In this document: piece after piece, positions 31,997 through 43,162 of the stretch
How positions within the stretch are numbered: the stretch's first letter is position 1
Layout of the letters: every line of letters starts with the position of its first letter
Notes under the pieces: model-generated
What the model saw: the letters and a program-made list of their open reading frames with translations, nothing else
The model's database searches: none
What the model was told of the DNA's origin: nothing
Assembly: GCF_904848675.1 (NCBI RefSeq)
Contig: NZ_LR890047.1
Location: forward strand, 1,116,001-1,180,000
Direction of reading: 5' to 3'
DNA: 64,000 nucleotides
From: Profftia tarda
GTDB taxonomy: Bacteria > Pseudomonadota > Gammaproteobacteria > Enterobacterales > Enterobacteriaceae
Made by a program: the position numbers and the translations under genes

Positions 31997-32740
31997 TTAA
32001 AATATAGAAACACGAAATCCCGGGTTTAGAAAGAATTGCGCCGGAGTGTAATCTAGAGATTTTCCCTGCCAATCGTGGACTTTAGCTCCAGCAGCACAAG
32101 CAATGGCATGCCCTGCAGCAGTATCCCAAATATTCGTTTGACCAAAGCGGGGATACAGCTGAGCCATCCCTTCAGCAACTAAACAAAATTTCAAAGACGA
32201 ACCAACGGCAACCGTCTGGTGATCCCCAAGTTGAGATAAATAATCCCTTAATTCATCATCGAGATGAGATCGGCTAACAACTACTAACGGTGGTCTAGCA
32301 TCTCTAACGTGTATCTTTTCTATTGATCCGTTATTTTTTTTCCATGCTATATTGCGCTCTGCATAATATAATACGTCACTCGAAGGAGCATAAACCACTC
32401 CCATTATAGGAATACCATCTTCAATTAGAGCGATATTAACAGTGAATTCACCATTTCTGCTCAGAAATTCTTTGGTTCCATCTAAGGGATCAACTAGCCA
32501 ATAACGATACCAATGCCGGCGCATTTCCCAATCTGGAGGGTCTTCTTCAGATAGGATTGGAATCTCAGGTGTTATTTTTAACAAACCATCTCTAATGATT
32601 TTATGGGCTTGAAGATCAGCTGTTGTTACTGGTGATAAATCATGATCTTTGTGTTTAACATAAAATGGTTGATTGTTTTGATAAATATCTATTATTGCCA
32701 ATCCAGCTGCTCGTGCTAGTAGAGAAATTTGTTCTAACAT
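31997..32740 (-). CDS. cysQ: 3'(2'),5'-bisphosphate nucleotidase
   Basis: 247 residues from the second ATG (E. coli 246). It belongs to the inositol-monophosphatase fold: metal-binding motifs LSEEDPP (Glu) and WLVDPLDGTKEF (Asp-Pro-Leu-Asp) are intact, as is the C-terminal NIWDTAAGHAIA motif. It hydrolyses PAP, the by-product of sulfate reduction, to AMP. The start at 32740 (MLEQI) matches E. coli and has AAAGAG at normal distance; another ATG lies two codons upstream at 32746. Its survival suggests PAP is still made, hence that sulfate assimilation or acyl-carrier-protein turnover still matters. Confidence 0.96.
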   Translation of the reverse strand: MLEQISLLARAAGLAIIDIYQNNQPFYVKHKDHDLSPVTTADLQAHKIIRDGLLKITPEIPILSEEDPPDWEMRRHWYRYWLVDPLDGTKEFLSRNGEFTVNIALIEDGIPIMGVVYAPSSDVLYYAERNIAWKKNNGSIEKIHVRDARPPLVVVSRSHLDDELRDYLSQLGDHQTVAVGSSLKFCLVAEGMAQLYPRFGQTNIWDTAAGHAIACAAGAKVHDWQGKSLDYTPAQFFLNPGFRVSIF

Positions 32741-33260
32741 ATACATCTCTTTAAATAATGAATTATGTGAGGTAGCTACTATCCGATGGATGATGAATTA
32801 GACCATATGAACAAAATAAGCAACAAGATAAAATAATAAAAATTACAAAATCTTTAATTTTCTCTGCTTGATGTCTATATTGTTCATTATAATTAAATAA
32901 AATACAAATAAATTTCATAATATATCCATATTTTATAAATATATTCTCTTAAGTAATATTATAATGCTAGCAACATAATGCACATACTGCAATTCCCATA
33001 TTTGCTAAACTGAATATTACAGGCATAATAAGCATGCTAATTATTATATGAACTTTAAAATTCATTTATGAGAATCTTATAAACTTGTATTATAAGTAGT
33101 GATCATTTTATGATTTAACTGCATTTATCAAAAATAAAGAGAGGATTTTAAGACTTTCTTAAACAAATAGCTAACATGTATACTAATTTCTTGGATTAAA
33201 AATAGTTATCTATCATTAGGATGGATAAATATAAAAATATTATTTTCTATTATAAAAAAA
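32741..33260. other. Noncoding stretch between pit and cysQ
   Basis: About 520 bases of A+T-rich DNA; nothing recognised apart from the cysQ leader. Confidence 0.5.
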
Positions 33261-34757
33261 TTATTTTACTACTAAACTTATAGTGATCCAGTATATAGCA
33301 CCAGAAAGCATCATTGCTACTGGAAGAGTGATCATCCAAACTAAAAAAATGTTTTTAATAGTTTTGCCCCGTACTCCTCCACCATCTATAATCATACTTC
33401 CAGCAATTGCAGAAGATAGCACTAGAGTGGTAGAAACCGGCATTCCAGTATAACTCGCTACTCCAATTGATATTGCAGTAGTCATCTGTGCTGAAATGCC
33501 TTGTGCATAAGTCATATCTTTTTTGCCAATCTTCTCTCCTACAGTAGTTGCTACACGACGCCACCCTACCATAGTACCTAAGGAAAGTGCTATCGCAATA
33601 GCAAATATAACAGCAATAGGTGCATACTCTACAGTCTTGAGTATATCTTTGCGTAAATTATGTAGAAAAATCTTATCCTGATCATCAGTTTCATGCATCT
33701 CAGCAACCTTACCAACGTTTTCTGCAATGCACATTAATGAGCGACGCATTTCAGTACGCTGATTTATATTTAGTGCATTATAACATTGTAAGTTTTTTAA
33801 AATATTTTTGCTATGCTGTACAACGAGAAGTCTATCGGATACATCGCAATGAAAATCATTACTGTTAATTCTTGAACTGCCTGATTGATGTCGATCCATA
33901 CGAATAATCTTCAACAAAGTTTTCTGATGATTTTTGTAATACTGTTCTAAATGTGCTATTGCATCGTAGGTGCGGACTATCTCATATCCGGTTGCATCCA
34001 TATTTACCACAAATCCAGCTGGAGCTATGCCAATTAATACCAACATCAAAAGACCAATTCCTTTCTGGCCATCATTAGCACCATGAGAGAAGCTTACACC
34101 AATAGCCGATATACCCAAACCAATACGTGTCCAAAACGGTGGTTTACGTTTGCCATCAATTTTTTCACGCTCAATAGGAGTCATGTGAATACGACGGCGT
34201 TTTTTAGTTTTGCTCCAATAGTGTCGTAGCAAAAATACAATGATACCAGATAATGCTAAACCGATAAGTGGTGATAGCACTAATGACATGAATATTTCTA
34301 TAATCTTCTGGATGTTTAGCTCATCTACAGCAGAAGTACCAGTTATCAGCGCATGAGTAATTACAACACCTATGATAGCGCCAATTATTGTATGAGAGCT
34401 AGAGGCTGGCAAACTAAAATACCAAGTGCCAAGATTCCATATGATCGCTGCTAAAAGCATAGAAAACATCATTGCCAACCCATGATGGGTGCTTATGTTT
34501 AGCAATAAATCTGTTGGCAATAAGTGCACAATCGTATATGCAACACTTAGGCCTCCTAATATCACTCCTAAGAAGTTAAAAAAACCAGATAAAAAAATTG
34601 CAACCTGCAGTCGCATTGCGCGAGTATAGATAACTATCGCAACTGCATTTGCTGTATCATGAAAACCATTTATAGCTTCATAAAACAGAACAAAAATCAG
34701 CGCAAATATTAACATTAAACTAGTTATCAAGTCCAGTTCTGTGAGCCCATTTAGCAT
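33261..34757 (-). CDS. pit: Low-affinity inorganic phosphate transporter (PiT family)
   Basis: 498 residues (E. coli PitA 499). Both inverted PiT repeats are present: FYEAINGFHDTANAVA near residue 26-41 and SHGANDGQKGIG in the middle, plus the loop motifs SLPASSSHTIIGAI and GMPVSTT. Many hydrophobic helices place it in the inner membrane, where it imports metal-phosphate with protons. The cytoplasmic loop between the repeats is diverged. In the second motif the histidine of E. coli PVSTTH is leucine (L445); the first-repeat histidine is kept. It may be the main phosphate importer, since no pst genes are seen here. Confidence 0.96.
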   Translation of the reverse strand: MLNGLTELDLITSLMLIFALIFVLFYEAINGFHDTANAVAIVIYTRAMRLQVAIFLSGFFNFLGVILGGLSVAYTIVHLLPTDLLLNISTHHGLAMMFSMLLAAIIWNLGTWYFSLPASSSHTIIGAIIGVVITHALITGTSAVDELNIQKIIEIFMSLVLSPLIGLALSGIIVFLLRHYWSKTKKRRRIHMTPIEREKIDGKRKPPFWTRIGLGISAIGVSFSHGANDGQKGIGLLMLVLIGIAPAGFVVNMDATGYEIVRTYDAIAHLEQYYKNHQKTLLKIIRMDRHQSGSSRINSNDFHCDVSDRLLVVQHSKNILKNLQCYNALNINQRTEMRRSLMCIAENVGKVAEMHETDDQDKIFLHNLRKDILKTVEYAPIAVIFAIAIALSLGTMVGWRRVATTVGEKIGKKDMTYAQGISAQMTTAISIGVASYTGMPVSTTLVLSSAIAGSMIIDGGGVRGKTIKNIFLVWMITLPVAMMLSGAIYWITISLVVK

Positions 34758-35966
34758 AATAGTCCAGCAATTTCATGATATGAATGTGGCATGTTATCTG
34801 TAAAAGTATTAAAGGAAAAGAAAAAATCTATTTATTATTTTTATCATATCAATGATATTGATGCATATTATAGAGTTATCACCTAATAACTATATTGAAT
34901 CCTTAAAATACTAAAGGATTTTAGCTCCAATCATAACTCGTATGATAATATATATCTATCATTTAGCTTTTGTTGTAACATTAAGTAGAAAAGTTAAATT
35001 TTTATTTAAAGAATATTTTGTCTTTAACTAGAACATATTTTTATCTGTTAAAAATGATATTGAATAATATAAGAAAAAATATTTTTTAAGCTATCATGAT
35101 AGGTATATCATATTTTTTACAGCAACATCCTAACAGGATATTGCTTTTCGATACTCATAAATATCGAGTTTATTTAACTCTCTAACCCCTTACAGTATTC
35201 TTATCATTAGTGATATATTTCGATTATTATATTCAGATTTATAATTATTGAAGATGACTTTATGTGTATAAAAGATCATTATGATATTATTATGAAATTT
35301 ATTCTTATTAAGAAATTGGAAAGGAATAAGAATTATTACATTACAACAATGAAGATCGTATACATTATATTATGTTTTTAACATATTCTTATTAAGCCAA
35401 AAATAATCTAGTAAACTAGATTGAATACATAAATATGCAAATGACAAGATTTTATTCTTATTAAAACTATATAAATAAATAAACTATACGTTGCTTAAAT
35501 ATATGGTAAATAATACTTAACAAAAAACTAAAGTCATATGTAATATCAGGAAAAATAATATATCCAAAATATTACTTCTCTCCTCTTTTTACAGATCAAT
35601 AGAATAATGCACCGTGCTCACCTAAGTTATAGAAAGCATGTAGTATAATCTAGTAAATTAGTGAATAGATGCAGAAATATTTTTGACAAAACATAGAATC
35701 ATGATTTTCTGCTTATCTTAGTATGTGAAGATCCATAGCAGAGTTGTTAAGAAACAAAAAAGCTATAAAAAACACAAAGTGCGATCATAAAGTCTTTATC
35801 TTGGTAGTAGTTAACCAAGACTTTAACATTATATTGTTTTGCTGGTAAAAAGAATGGAGCAGAGTCAGTAATCCTGTTTCTAAATAATTATAAGAATAAT
35901 ACACAACTACATATTACTAGATATATCAATAGCGAAAATAGAGTGGACTAGGCTTTTATGAATATT
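34758..35966. other. Noncoding stretch between nagB and pit
   Basis: A+T-rich DNA with one modest stem-loop (AATCCTT 34898-34904 with AAGGATT 34914-34920). No gene remnant recognised. Confidence 0.5.
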
Positions 35967-36776
35967 TTATGATCTTTCTATGTTAAAAGCGTTATCTGCT
36001 TCTAATTCGCGGAAATACTTAACTGTTTTAACTTTAAGGTTCATTGTAGATTCTTCATCACAAACAATGATAGCTTTCCGATGTAGCTGCAGAGCACTGA
36101 TAGGCCACATGTGATTAATATTTCCTTCAACAGCAGCTTGTAATGATAAAGACTTATCATAACCTGTAACTAAAATCATAACTTCTTCAGCATCAAGTAG
36201 CGTTCCCAAACCAACAGTTAATGCGTATTTTGGCACTTTATTTTTATCACCATAAAAAAAACGAGAATTAGAAATACGAGTTTCTTCTGTAAGACTTTTG
36301 ATCCTTGTGCGAGAAGCCAGAGAGGATCCTGGTTCGTTGAATGCAATATGACCATCGTTGCCTACGCCACCCATAAACAAGTTAATTCTACCGTAATTTT
36401 TAATTTTTTCTTCATAACCTTGACATTCAAACTCTAGATGAGGAGCCTTACCATTTAGCAAGTGAATATTTATAGGCTGAATATCTACGTAATTTAAGAA
36501 ATTATTGTATATAAAACTATTATAGCTTTCTGGATCTTCTTCCGAAAATCCTATGTACTCATCCATATTAAAAACAACAACATGTTTAAAGCTAATCTCA
36601 CCTTTTCGATATAACCTAATTAAATACTTGTAGGTCTGCAATGGCGTGCCCCCAGTGGGCAAACCGAGCAAAAATGGACGTTCTTTAGTTGGCTGAAAAG
36701 TATTTATACGGTCTATAATATGACGAGCAGACCATAAGCCAACTTCTTTAGTATTGCTTAACGGAATAAGCCTCAT
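35967..36776 (-). CDS. nagB: Glucosamine-6-phosphate deaminase
   Basis: 269 residues (E. coli 266), aligning without gaps through the core. Catalytic residues are present: D72 (FNMDEYIG), D141 and H143 (GNDGHIAFNEPGSS) and E148. LPTGGTPLQTYK binds the phosphate. It interconverts glucosamine-6-phosphate with fructose-6-phosphate and ammonia. The nagE, nagA and nagC genes normally beside it are missing, so it is not part of an amino-sugar catabolic operon; it could supply or drain the murein precursor pool (inference). A stem-loop lies about 25 bases upstream of the start codon. Confidence 0.97.
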   Translation of the reverse strand: MRLIPLSNTKEVGLWSARHIIDRINTFQPTKERPFLLGLPTGGTPLQTYKYLIRLYRKGEISFKHVVVFNMDEYIGFSEEDPESYNSFIYNNFLNYVDIQPINIHLLNGKAPHLEFECQGYEEKIKNYGRINLFMGGVGNDGHIAFNEPGSSLASRTRIKSLTEETRISNSRFFYGDKNKVPKYALTVGLGTLLDAEEVMILVTGYDKSLSLQAAVEGNINHMWPISALQLHRKAIIVCDEESTMNLKVKTVKYFRELEADNAFNIERS

Positions 36777-39057
36777 AAAAGATACCTGTCAATAAAATAT
36801 AACCATCTATATACTTTTAACATATAGATAGGTTTACTAAAATATCATACTATAACAATTCAACAATGATCAGTGTATAAGTATTTTCAGGTCTCATATT
36901 TCTAGGTATTAAATTTTTTATTTTTGCAAATACTTATTTCTGAAAGCACTATACATTTTACGTCATACTAATTATTATACAGATATCACTTAATATTAAC
37001 TAATAATCAGTAATAATATGATAGGAAAGTATTTGATCACTTGAACAGAAATATCTTGAAATGTCTAGCCATATAATAATTATATTATTCGCCTTAATAC
37101 AGGCAGTTAAATAATGTACTAATGCAATAAGAGGAAACATAAAGAAGGATCATAGTCAAAGAGGATGAATATAAAATGTTTTATTATAGAAAGAATCATG
37201 GTAAGAATCAGAGAAGAAAGCATTGATGATTGAATAATGCATTAATTAAGTATTAGGATATTAAAGTATTTTAAAATTATATAACTCATCAATCAAAACA
37301 TGATCGTGTGTAATTAGAGTAAAATGTCAAAATATTTATATATACAGACTATAAGATCAAATCAAGCATGCTTTATGACAGGCCTATAATTTGCTCTAAA
37401 ATTATCTAATTAAATTAAATTAATTCGCGTAATTGCTGAAATAAGGCATTTTATAAGAATATTAAAATGCTTCTCGATATAATATCTTTCATAGCATAAA
37501 AAAATAAAAATTTACAATCATCTTTTAAAGATAATGTCATGCACATTAAAACTTGTCGATAAAGTTTATTTTAATTAATAATTAATGAAACTAGAAATAT
37601 TCAAATAACTATATCTAGATAGGAAACACTATTATGACATTATATATTCTCTAATATAATCACTTATCTAAAGAAAAGATAAATAATACGTAGATACAAC
37701 GAGAAGGATTTATATATCGTTAGATTCGTTACACTACTTGGTAGTCATGGTTTTCTGTAATCAAATTATCTTTATTTCATAATAAGCATCATTTTTATAA
37801 GATAAATGAAAAACAAGAATGATATGATAGCAGAAATATATCAAGAGATAATATACTGTAATAAATCCATATACAATTTCTTAATGAAAGCAGATATGCT
37901 ATCAGGGTCTTACGCAATATCATTACATTAATGGGTGATCTATACGCGTGATCTAATGGATCCTTTTAGTATTATAACTTATACAACTCAATATAGTAAT
38001 TTTAATAAGGCATTACCTTAAAATATTTTTATACTATAATTGCACACGTGATAAGATATTAATATTTTTTGTTGCCCTATCTATTCATAATAATATCAAT
38101 AGGTAATATCATTCATTATTGTGACTTTCTAACAAGAACTAATTATATTTATTATTAGAATTAGATTATAGATATTGTTAGTTAGAAGGAAATTGTTCAT
38201 AAACTAATACAAATACAACAGCTTATTCGCAAAAATTTTATCTCTTTATTAATAAATTCACGATTCTATTAGCACGGCTAATACTCATGAAAAAATAAAA
38301 ATAAGTCACTTGATACTTGATATCGTTCAGGAATGCTAAGTAAGGTATTAAGTATCCCCCTCTCTTTCGAATGATTATACTTCTTGCTTACTATGTATTA
38401 TAATTATGAAAAAGAATGTAGCTTAAATAATCTAGCAATATCAGCATATGGCACCACATACTTATTCTTTATATAGATATTATTGATGTTTCAAGCTCAA
38501 TAATTCTGTTAATAATAGGGATTAAAACTATAATTTTTATTTAGGATACATTCTACAGAGAGTCGCTGTACAGGGATCAGTCTAACTAAATATTTTATTA
38601 AAGATTGTTAAAGATCAATCAAGATATAGTAAACCCCCTAAGAAAATAATTTGTGTTAATATTTATTATCCTTATATCAATGATATTAACATCCTTAAAA
38701 AATTAACAAGAGCAATTATAATTAATGATTATACATATTTTTGAAAAGTAATATAGTAAAGGCTATATTAACCTGTATAGCAAAAGAGTCAAAAGAAGCA
38801 AAAACCAAATAAAAGCATCTTACTACATAAGATATGTAATGTGTAGTTCAAGTATCATAAAATAATTATTTACTGATATTATTATGTGATAATCTTATAT
38901 CATTTCTAATGAAACTCATAATAATTCTATAAACAAACTACTAAAAATATTGTCTGAATATTAAGTTATAAGTATCACTTGCTATACGTCCAACATGAGA
39001 TGCTTTATCTAGAGGTATGAAAATCTATAACCTGCTATAATAAGATTAAGATACAAG
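36777..39057. other. Noncoding stretch between nagB and polA
   Basis: 2.3 kb between divergent genes, A+T-rich with stops in all frames. Contains the nagB leader dyad (36802-36833). No gene remnant recognised; the nag genes that normally diverge from nagB are absent. Confidence 0.5.
36802..36833 (-). promoter_or_regulatory. Stem-loop just upstream of nagB
   Basis: ATCTATAT (36805-36812) pairs with ATATAGAT (36822-36829); ACC/GGT extend the stem beyond a one-base bulge. It starts 25 bases upstream of the nagB ATG. It may be an operator dyad or a leader hairpin; it does not resemble a NagC site that I know. Confidence 0.35.
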
Positions 39058-41868
39058 ATGAATAAAATGCTTACCTGTCCCTTAATACTAGTTGATGGAT
39101 CATCATACTTATATCGTGCATATCATACTCTTCCCTTATTAATTAACTCTGCTGGTGAACCTACCGGAGCAATATATGGGGTGTTAAACATGCTACGCAG
39201 TCTCATACTATGCCATCAACCAACCCATATAGCTATTATATTTGACGCTAAAGGCAAGACCTTCCGTGATAAGCTATTCTCATCATATAAATCTCATCGT
39301 AGACCAATGCCAGATAATTTACGTGATCAAATAGAGCCGCTACACAAAATAATAAAAGCTCTTGGCTTGCCACTGATGACAATTTCTGGTGTTGAAGCAG
39401 ATGACGTCATCGGAACTCTTGCGCGTTCCGCAGAAAAATCTGGTCATCATGTACTCATAAGCACTATTGATAAAGATATGGCTCAATTAGTAACCCCTAA
39501 TATCACACTAATAAATACTATTAACAATAGGAGACTAGGGCCGAAAGAGGTGTATGATAAATACGGAGTACCTCCAGAGTTAATTATTGATCTACTCGCA
39601 CTCATGGGTGACTCTTCAGATAACATTCCTGGCGTGCCAAATATAGGAGAGAAGACAGCACATGCAATATTAAAAGGTATCGGAAACTTAAAACAAATAT
39701 ACAGAAATTTAGACAAAGTTGCTACATTAAGTTTTCGTGGCGCTAAAAATATTGCTGAAAAATTAAAATTACATAAAGACAAAGCAGAACTCTCGTATCT
39801 GCTAGCAACTATTAAAACAGACGTTAAACTCAATACTACTTATGATGATCTTAGAATTAAACCAATAGAGACTACAACATTATATGACCTTTTTAGCCAG
39901 TATGAATTTAAAAGATGGCTCGAAAATGCTAAAAATGGATCTTGGTTAAGAGATAAAAAAAAAATAATACAAGCACACCAATCAGAGAAAAATAATAATA
40001 AAAATATGCTTGACATTGCTCAAAAAGCTACAGATTTTTTAACGACGCAGAACTATAAAATTATTATAGATGATGTTACACTCTGTGCTTTAATTGCAAG
40101 TTTGAAGACAGCTAAGATTTTTGCCTTCAACACTCATACTGACTCTCTAGACGAGATTACTGGCAATCTAGTAGGCTTATCGTTTGCTATTACTCCTGGT
40201 TTAGCAACATATATTCCAGTTAGCCTCGATTCTCTTTATGTGCCCGATATTGTAGAACGAGTTAATTATTATAATGCATTAGAAAAATTAAAGCCATTAC
40301 TAGAGGATATTTACCTCCTAAAGATAGGACAAAACCTAAAATATGATCAGAGCTTGCTGGCGCGCTATGGCATTAAACTGCAGGGTATAGCTTTTGACAC
40401 AATGATAGAGTCATATAATCTTGATAGTAGCCATGGGTCTTATGATTTAGCTCATTTGTCTGCACGTTACCTCAATAGGACAGCTATATTTTTAAAAAAT
40501 ATTAAGAGAAACAAAGAATATCAGGAGATATCTCATAAGATAACTTTTAAGCAGGATCCTATTTGCAATCTAGAGGCTGTTGATCTGATATTGCAGCTGC
40601 ATCTTAAGCTCTGGCCAGAAATAAAAAAGATAGCCATTCTTAAAAAAGTATTTACTGAGATTGACATGCCATGTGTTCCAGTACTCTCGCGTATGGAACG
40701 CACAGGTGTACTGATAAATCGCAATATCTTAAGCAAAGAATCAAAGAATCTAGGGGATCGGTTATATGAGCTAGAGAAAAGGGCGCATAAAGACGCGGGT
40801 GAACTCTTTAATCTTTATTCTACAAAACAGCTACAATGTATTCTCTTTAAAAAACAAAAATTACCCGTTATAAGAAAAAACCTAGGAGGAGCCCCCTCAG
40901 CCGATAAAGAGGTGTTAACCAAACTAGCTGCAAAAGGATTTCAGTTACCCAGTATCATTTTAGAGCATCGCAGTTTAGCAAAGTTAAAAGGTAGTTACAG
41001 CGATAAATTACCACAAATGATCAACCCAAATACCGGTCGCATACATACTTCGTATCACCAAGCAGTTACTACAACCGGACGCATTTCTTCTAGCAATCCA
41101 AATTTGCAGAATATTCCCATACGGAGTGCGGAAGGGCGAAGGATTCGCCATGCATTCATTGCGCCGCAAAACTATAAAATTCTTGCTGCTGACTACTCAC
41201 AGATTGAGCTACGTGTCATGGCTCATTTATCTGGTGATAAAATGTTGATAGCTGAATTTAATGCGGGAAAAGATATTCACTGTGCAACAGCAGCAGACAT
41301 GTTCGGAATAAAATTAGAGGAAGTTAGTACAGTACAAAGACGAGATGCAAAAGCTATCAATTTTGGATTGATGTATGGCATGAGTGCATTTGGATTAGCG
41401 CGTCAGCTAAATATTACGCATGTTGCAGCACAAAGTCATATAGATATATATTTCGCGCGCTACCCTCAAGTCCTTGAATATACAAAACGCATGCATCAAT
41501 ATGCATTTCATAAGGGTTATGTTGAGACCATAGAAGGACGACGTATGTATCTACCAGATATATATTCTCGTAACCTTGTCCGTCGCAAGGCTGCAGAGCG
41601 CTCGGCCATCAATGCCCCAATACAGGGCACTGCAGCTGATATAATCAAACGTGCTATGATTTCTATAGATACTTGGTTAATGCAGCAAAAAACTATATTA
41701 GTTCGCATGATTATGCAGGTGCACGATGAATTAGTATTTGAAGTTCATGAGTCAGCAATAGAACAAAGTACAAAAAAAGTTCGTGAAATCATGGAAGCAG
41801 ATCTACGATTAACCGTTCCAATTGTAGTAGAGATTGGTACCGGCAGAAACTGGGAGCAAGCACACTAG
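39058..41868 (+). CDS. polA: DNA polymerase I, with a degraded proofreading site
   Basis: 936 residues (E. coli 928) in three domains. The 5' nuclease (about 1-325) keeps its acidic cluster: LILVDGSSYLYR, IIFDAKGKTFR, GVEADDVIGT, IDKDMAQL, MGDSSDNIPG. The polymerase (about 525-936) keeps AADYSQIELR, RRDAKAINFGLMYG and MQVHDELVFE with both catalytic aspartates. The middle 3'-5' exonuclease domain (about 330-520) aligns well, but D355 and E357 of E. coli are N358 and H360 (FAFNTHTDSL), and D501 is A507 with Y497 replaced by C503; only D424 (D430, KYD) remains. These residues bind the catalytic metals, so proofreading is predicted to be lost while gap filling and primer removal persist. Confidence 0.97.
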   Translation: MNKMLTCPLILVDGSSYLYRAYHTLPLLINSAGEPTGAIYGVLNMLRSLILCHQPTHIAIIFDAKGKTFRDKLFSSYKSHRRPMPDNLRDQIEPLHKIIKALGLPLMTISGVEADDVIGTLARSAEKSGHHVLISTIDKDMAQLVTPNITLINTINNRRLGPKEVYDKYGVPPELIIDLLALMGDSSDNIPGVPNIGEKTAHAILKGIGNLKQIYRNLDKVATLSFRGAKNIAEKLKLHKDKAELSYLLATIKTDVKLNTTYDDLRIKPIETTTLYDLFSQYEFKRWLENAKNGSWLRDKKKIIQAHQSEKNNNKNMLDIAQKATDFLTTQNYKIIIDDVTLCALIASLKTAKIFAFNTHTDSLDEITGNLVGLSFAITPGLATYIPVSLDSLYVPDIVERVNYYNALEKLKPLLEDIYLLKIGQNLKYDQSLLARYGIKLQGIAFDTMIESYNLDSSHGSYDLAHLSARYLNRTAIFLKNIKRNKEYQEISHKITFKQDPICNLEAVDLILQLHLKLWPEIKKIAILKKVFTEIDMPCVPVLSRMERTGVLINRNILSKESKNLGDRLYELEKRAHKDAGELFNLYSTKQLQCILFKKQKLPVIRKNLGGAPSADKEVLTKLAAKGFQLPSIILEHRSLAKLKGSYSDKLPQMINPNTGRIHTSYHQAVTTTGRISSSNPNLQNIPIRSAEGRRIRHAFIAPQNYKILAADYSQIELRVMAHLSGDKMLIAEFNAGKDIHCATAADMFGIKLEEVSTVQRRDAKAINFGLMYGMSAFGLARQLNITHVAAQSHIDIYFARYPQVLEYTKRMHQYAFHKGYVETIEGRRMYLPDIYSRNLVRRKAAERSAINAPIQGTAADIIKRAMISIDTWLMQQKTILVRMIMQVHDELVFEVHESAIEQSTKKVREIMEADLRLTVPIVVEIGTGRNWEQAH

Positions 41869-43162
41869 TCTAGTCTTGCTCATAAGGCAAACAGAAAAAT
41901 GAAAAACAATATATTATAAATCCTTATAAAGCTCTAGTAAGATAGAGCTATACGTTTAGTTTCTTCATGCTATTCAATTTATGACCTATGAATATAATTC
42001 ATATAAACTTTTTAAGTGCATTAATCAAGAAGATAGTAATATTTACTCTATTTTAGTAATTTTATATACAAAAAATACTAAGAAAGGATCTTAATTAGCT
42101 AATTCAATTATTATAATTCTTTGCGTAATATGAGCCCCATAATACGCAAAATCAGATGCCCATAAAATAACAATATTTTTCTCTAAATAATGCTGTAGTT
42201 CATTAAATAACTTCGAATATCATATTTTCTTTTCTACAAACTAATTACGCGCTTGCTATATACTTATTGAGTAGTTCATCGTAAAGATAGCTGGAATTTA
42301 TAGCTAGTATTTATCATTATCGAAGGGTCATGTAAGATCATATTTGTCTGTAAGATGCATCAAAGATGCAATAAAATTTAATACCACCTAATTCTAGAAT
42401 AGATATGTTGGTCAGCTATACCGCAAGAATATAATATTTTAGATTTCTTTTATAAGCCAATCAACTCGTTAGCATATCTTTATATCATAATGAAATTAGT
42501 AGAAAGATGATATACATAGATATACAATGTACAAACAGAATAATTTGTATTTATAAGTATTAAAATCTTAGGTTAGGCGAATAATCTAAAAGATAAATTA
42601 TTCATTTTTATATTAAGATATCCATGAAAAATCTTTGTCATGACCTTCCTATTGAATATCATGATAGCAATACTCCTTACTATATTTTTATCTGTCTGAA
42701 AATAGAAAAACCAAAAATCTTCGATGACAACATAATTAAGAGATGAAACACAATTTGTATCAAAATCTTTTTTGAAAGGAATCTTTTGATGAATTATTGT
42801 TAAAATATACACTATTTATCTTAGCTTAACATTATCATTATTAATCTAAAATTTTTGTTAAAATACAGATAAGCAGTCAAAATATTTATTAATTATAAGT
42901 AATTCTTAATCAGCTGAATTTATTCAAAAAAATAATACGGAAAGATTTTATTGTTCATTATTCTTGTTGTAGAATATAATATATATCATCTTTTATTATA
43001 TAAAGGAATTGTTTAGAACAATAGACAATATTTTTCCCGTTACATGCCCTTGCTAGGCAAGAGTATGTAACTTCTATGGAATAAAATTAGCTATTGCAAC
43101 AATCAAAATAATATAATTCTTTATATTTCCTTGGCAGGATGTCTATAGAGTGCAGAAGAAGA
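41869..43162. other. Noncoding stretch between polA and queA
   Basis: Contains a 7-bp stem-loop about 60 bases after polA (AGCTCTA 41930-41936 with TAGAGCT 41943-41949) and a larger hairpin before queA (43039-43071). The spf (Spot 42) RNA found downstream of polA in E. coli is not recognisable. Confidence 0.5.
43039..43071. other. Hairpin upstream of queA
   Basis: GTTACAT (43039-43045) pairs with ATGTAAC (43065-43071); inside, after a 3x3 internal loop, CTTGC pairs with GCAAG around a 3-base loop. It lies about 90 bases upstream of the queA start and has no T-run on either side. It could be a leader structure or a fossil terminator. Confidence 0.5.

Noticed and set aside
41869..42100. Possible Spot 42 (spf) RNA downstream of polA
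   Set aside because: Only a 7-bp stem-loop is present; none of the conserved spf sequence is visible.
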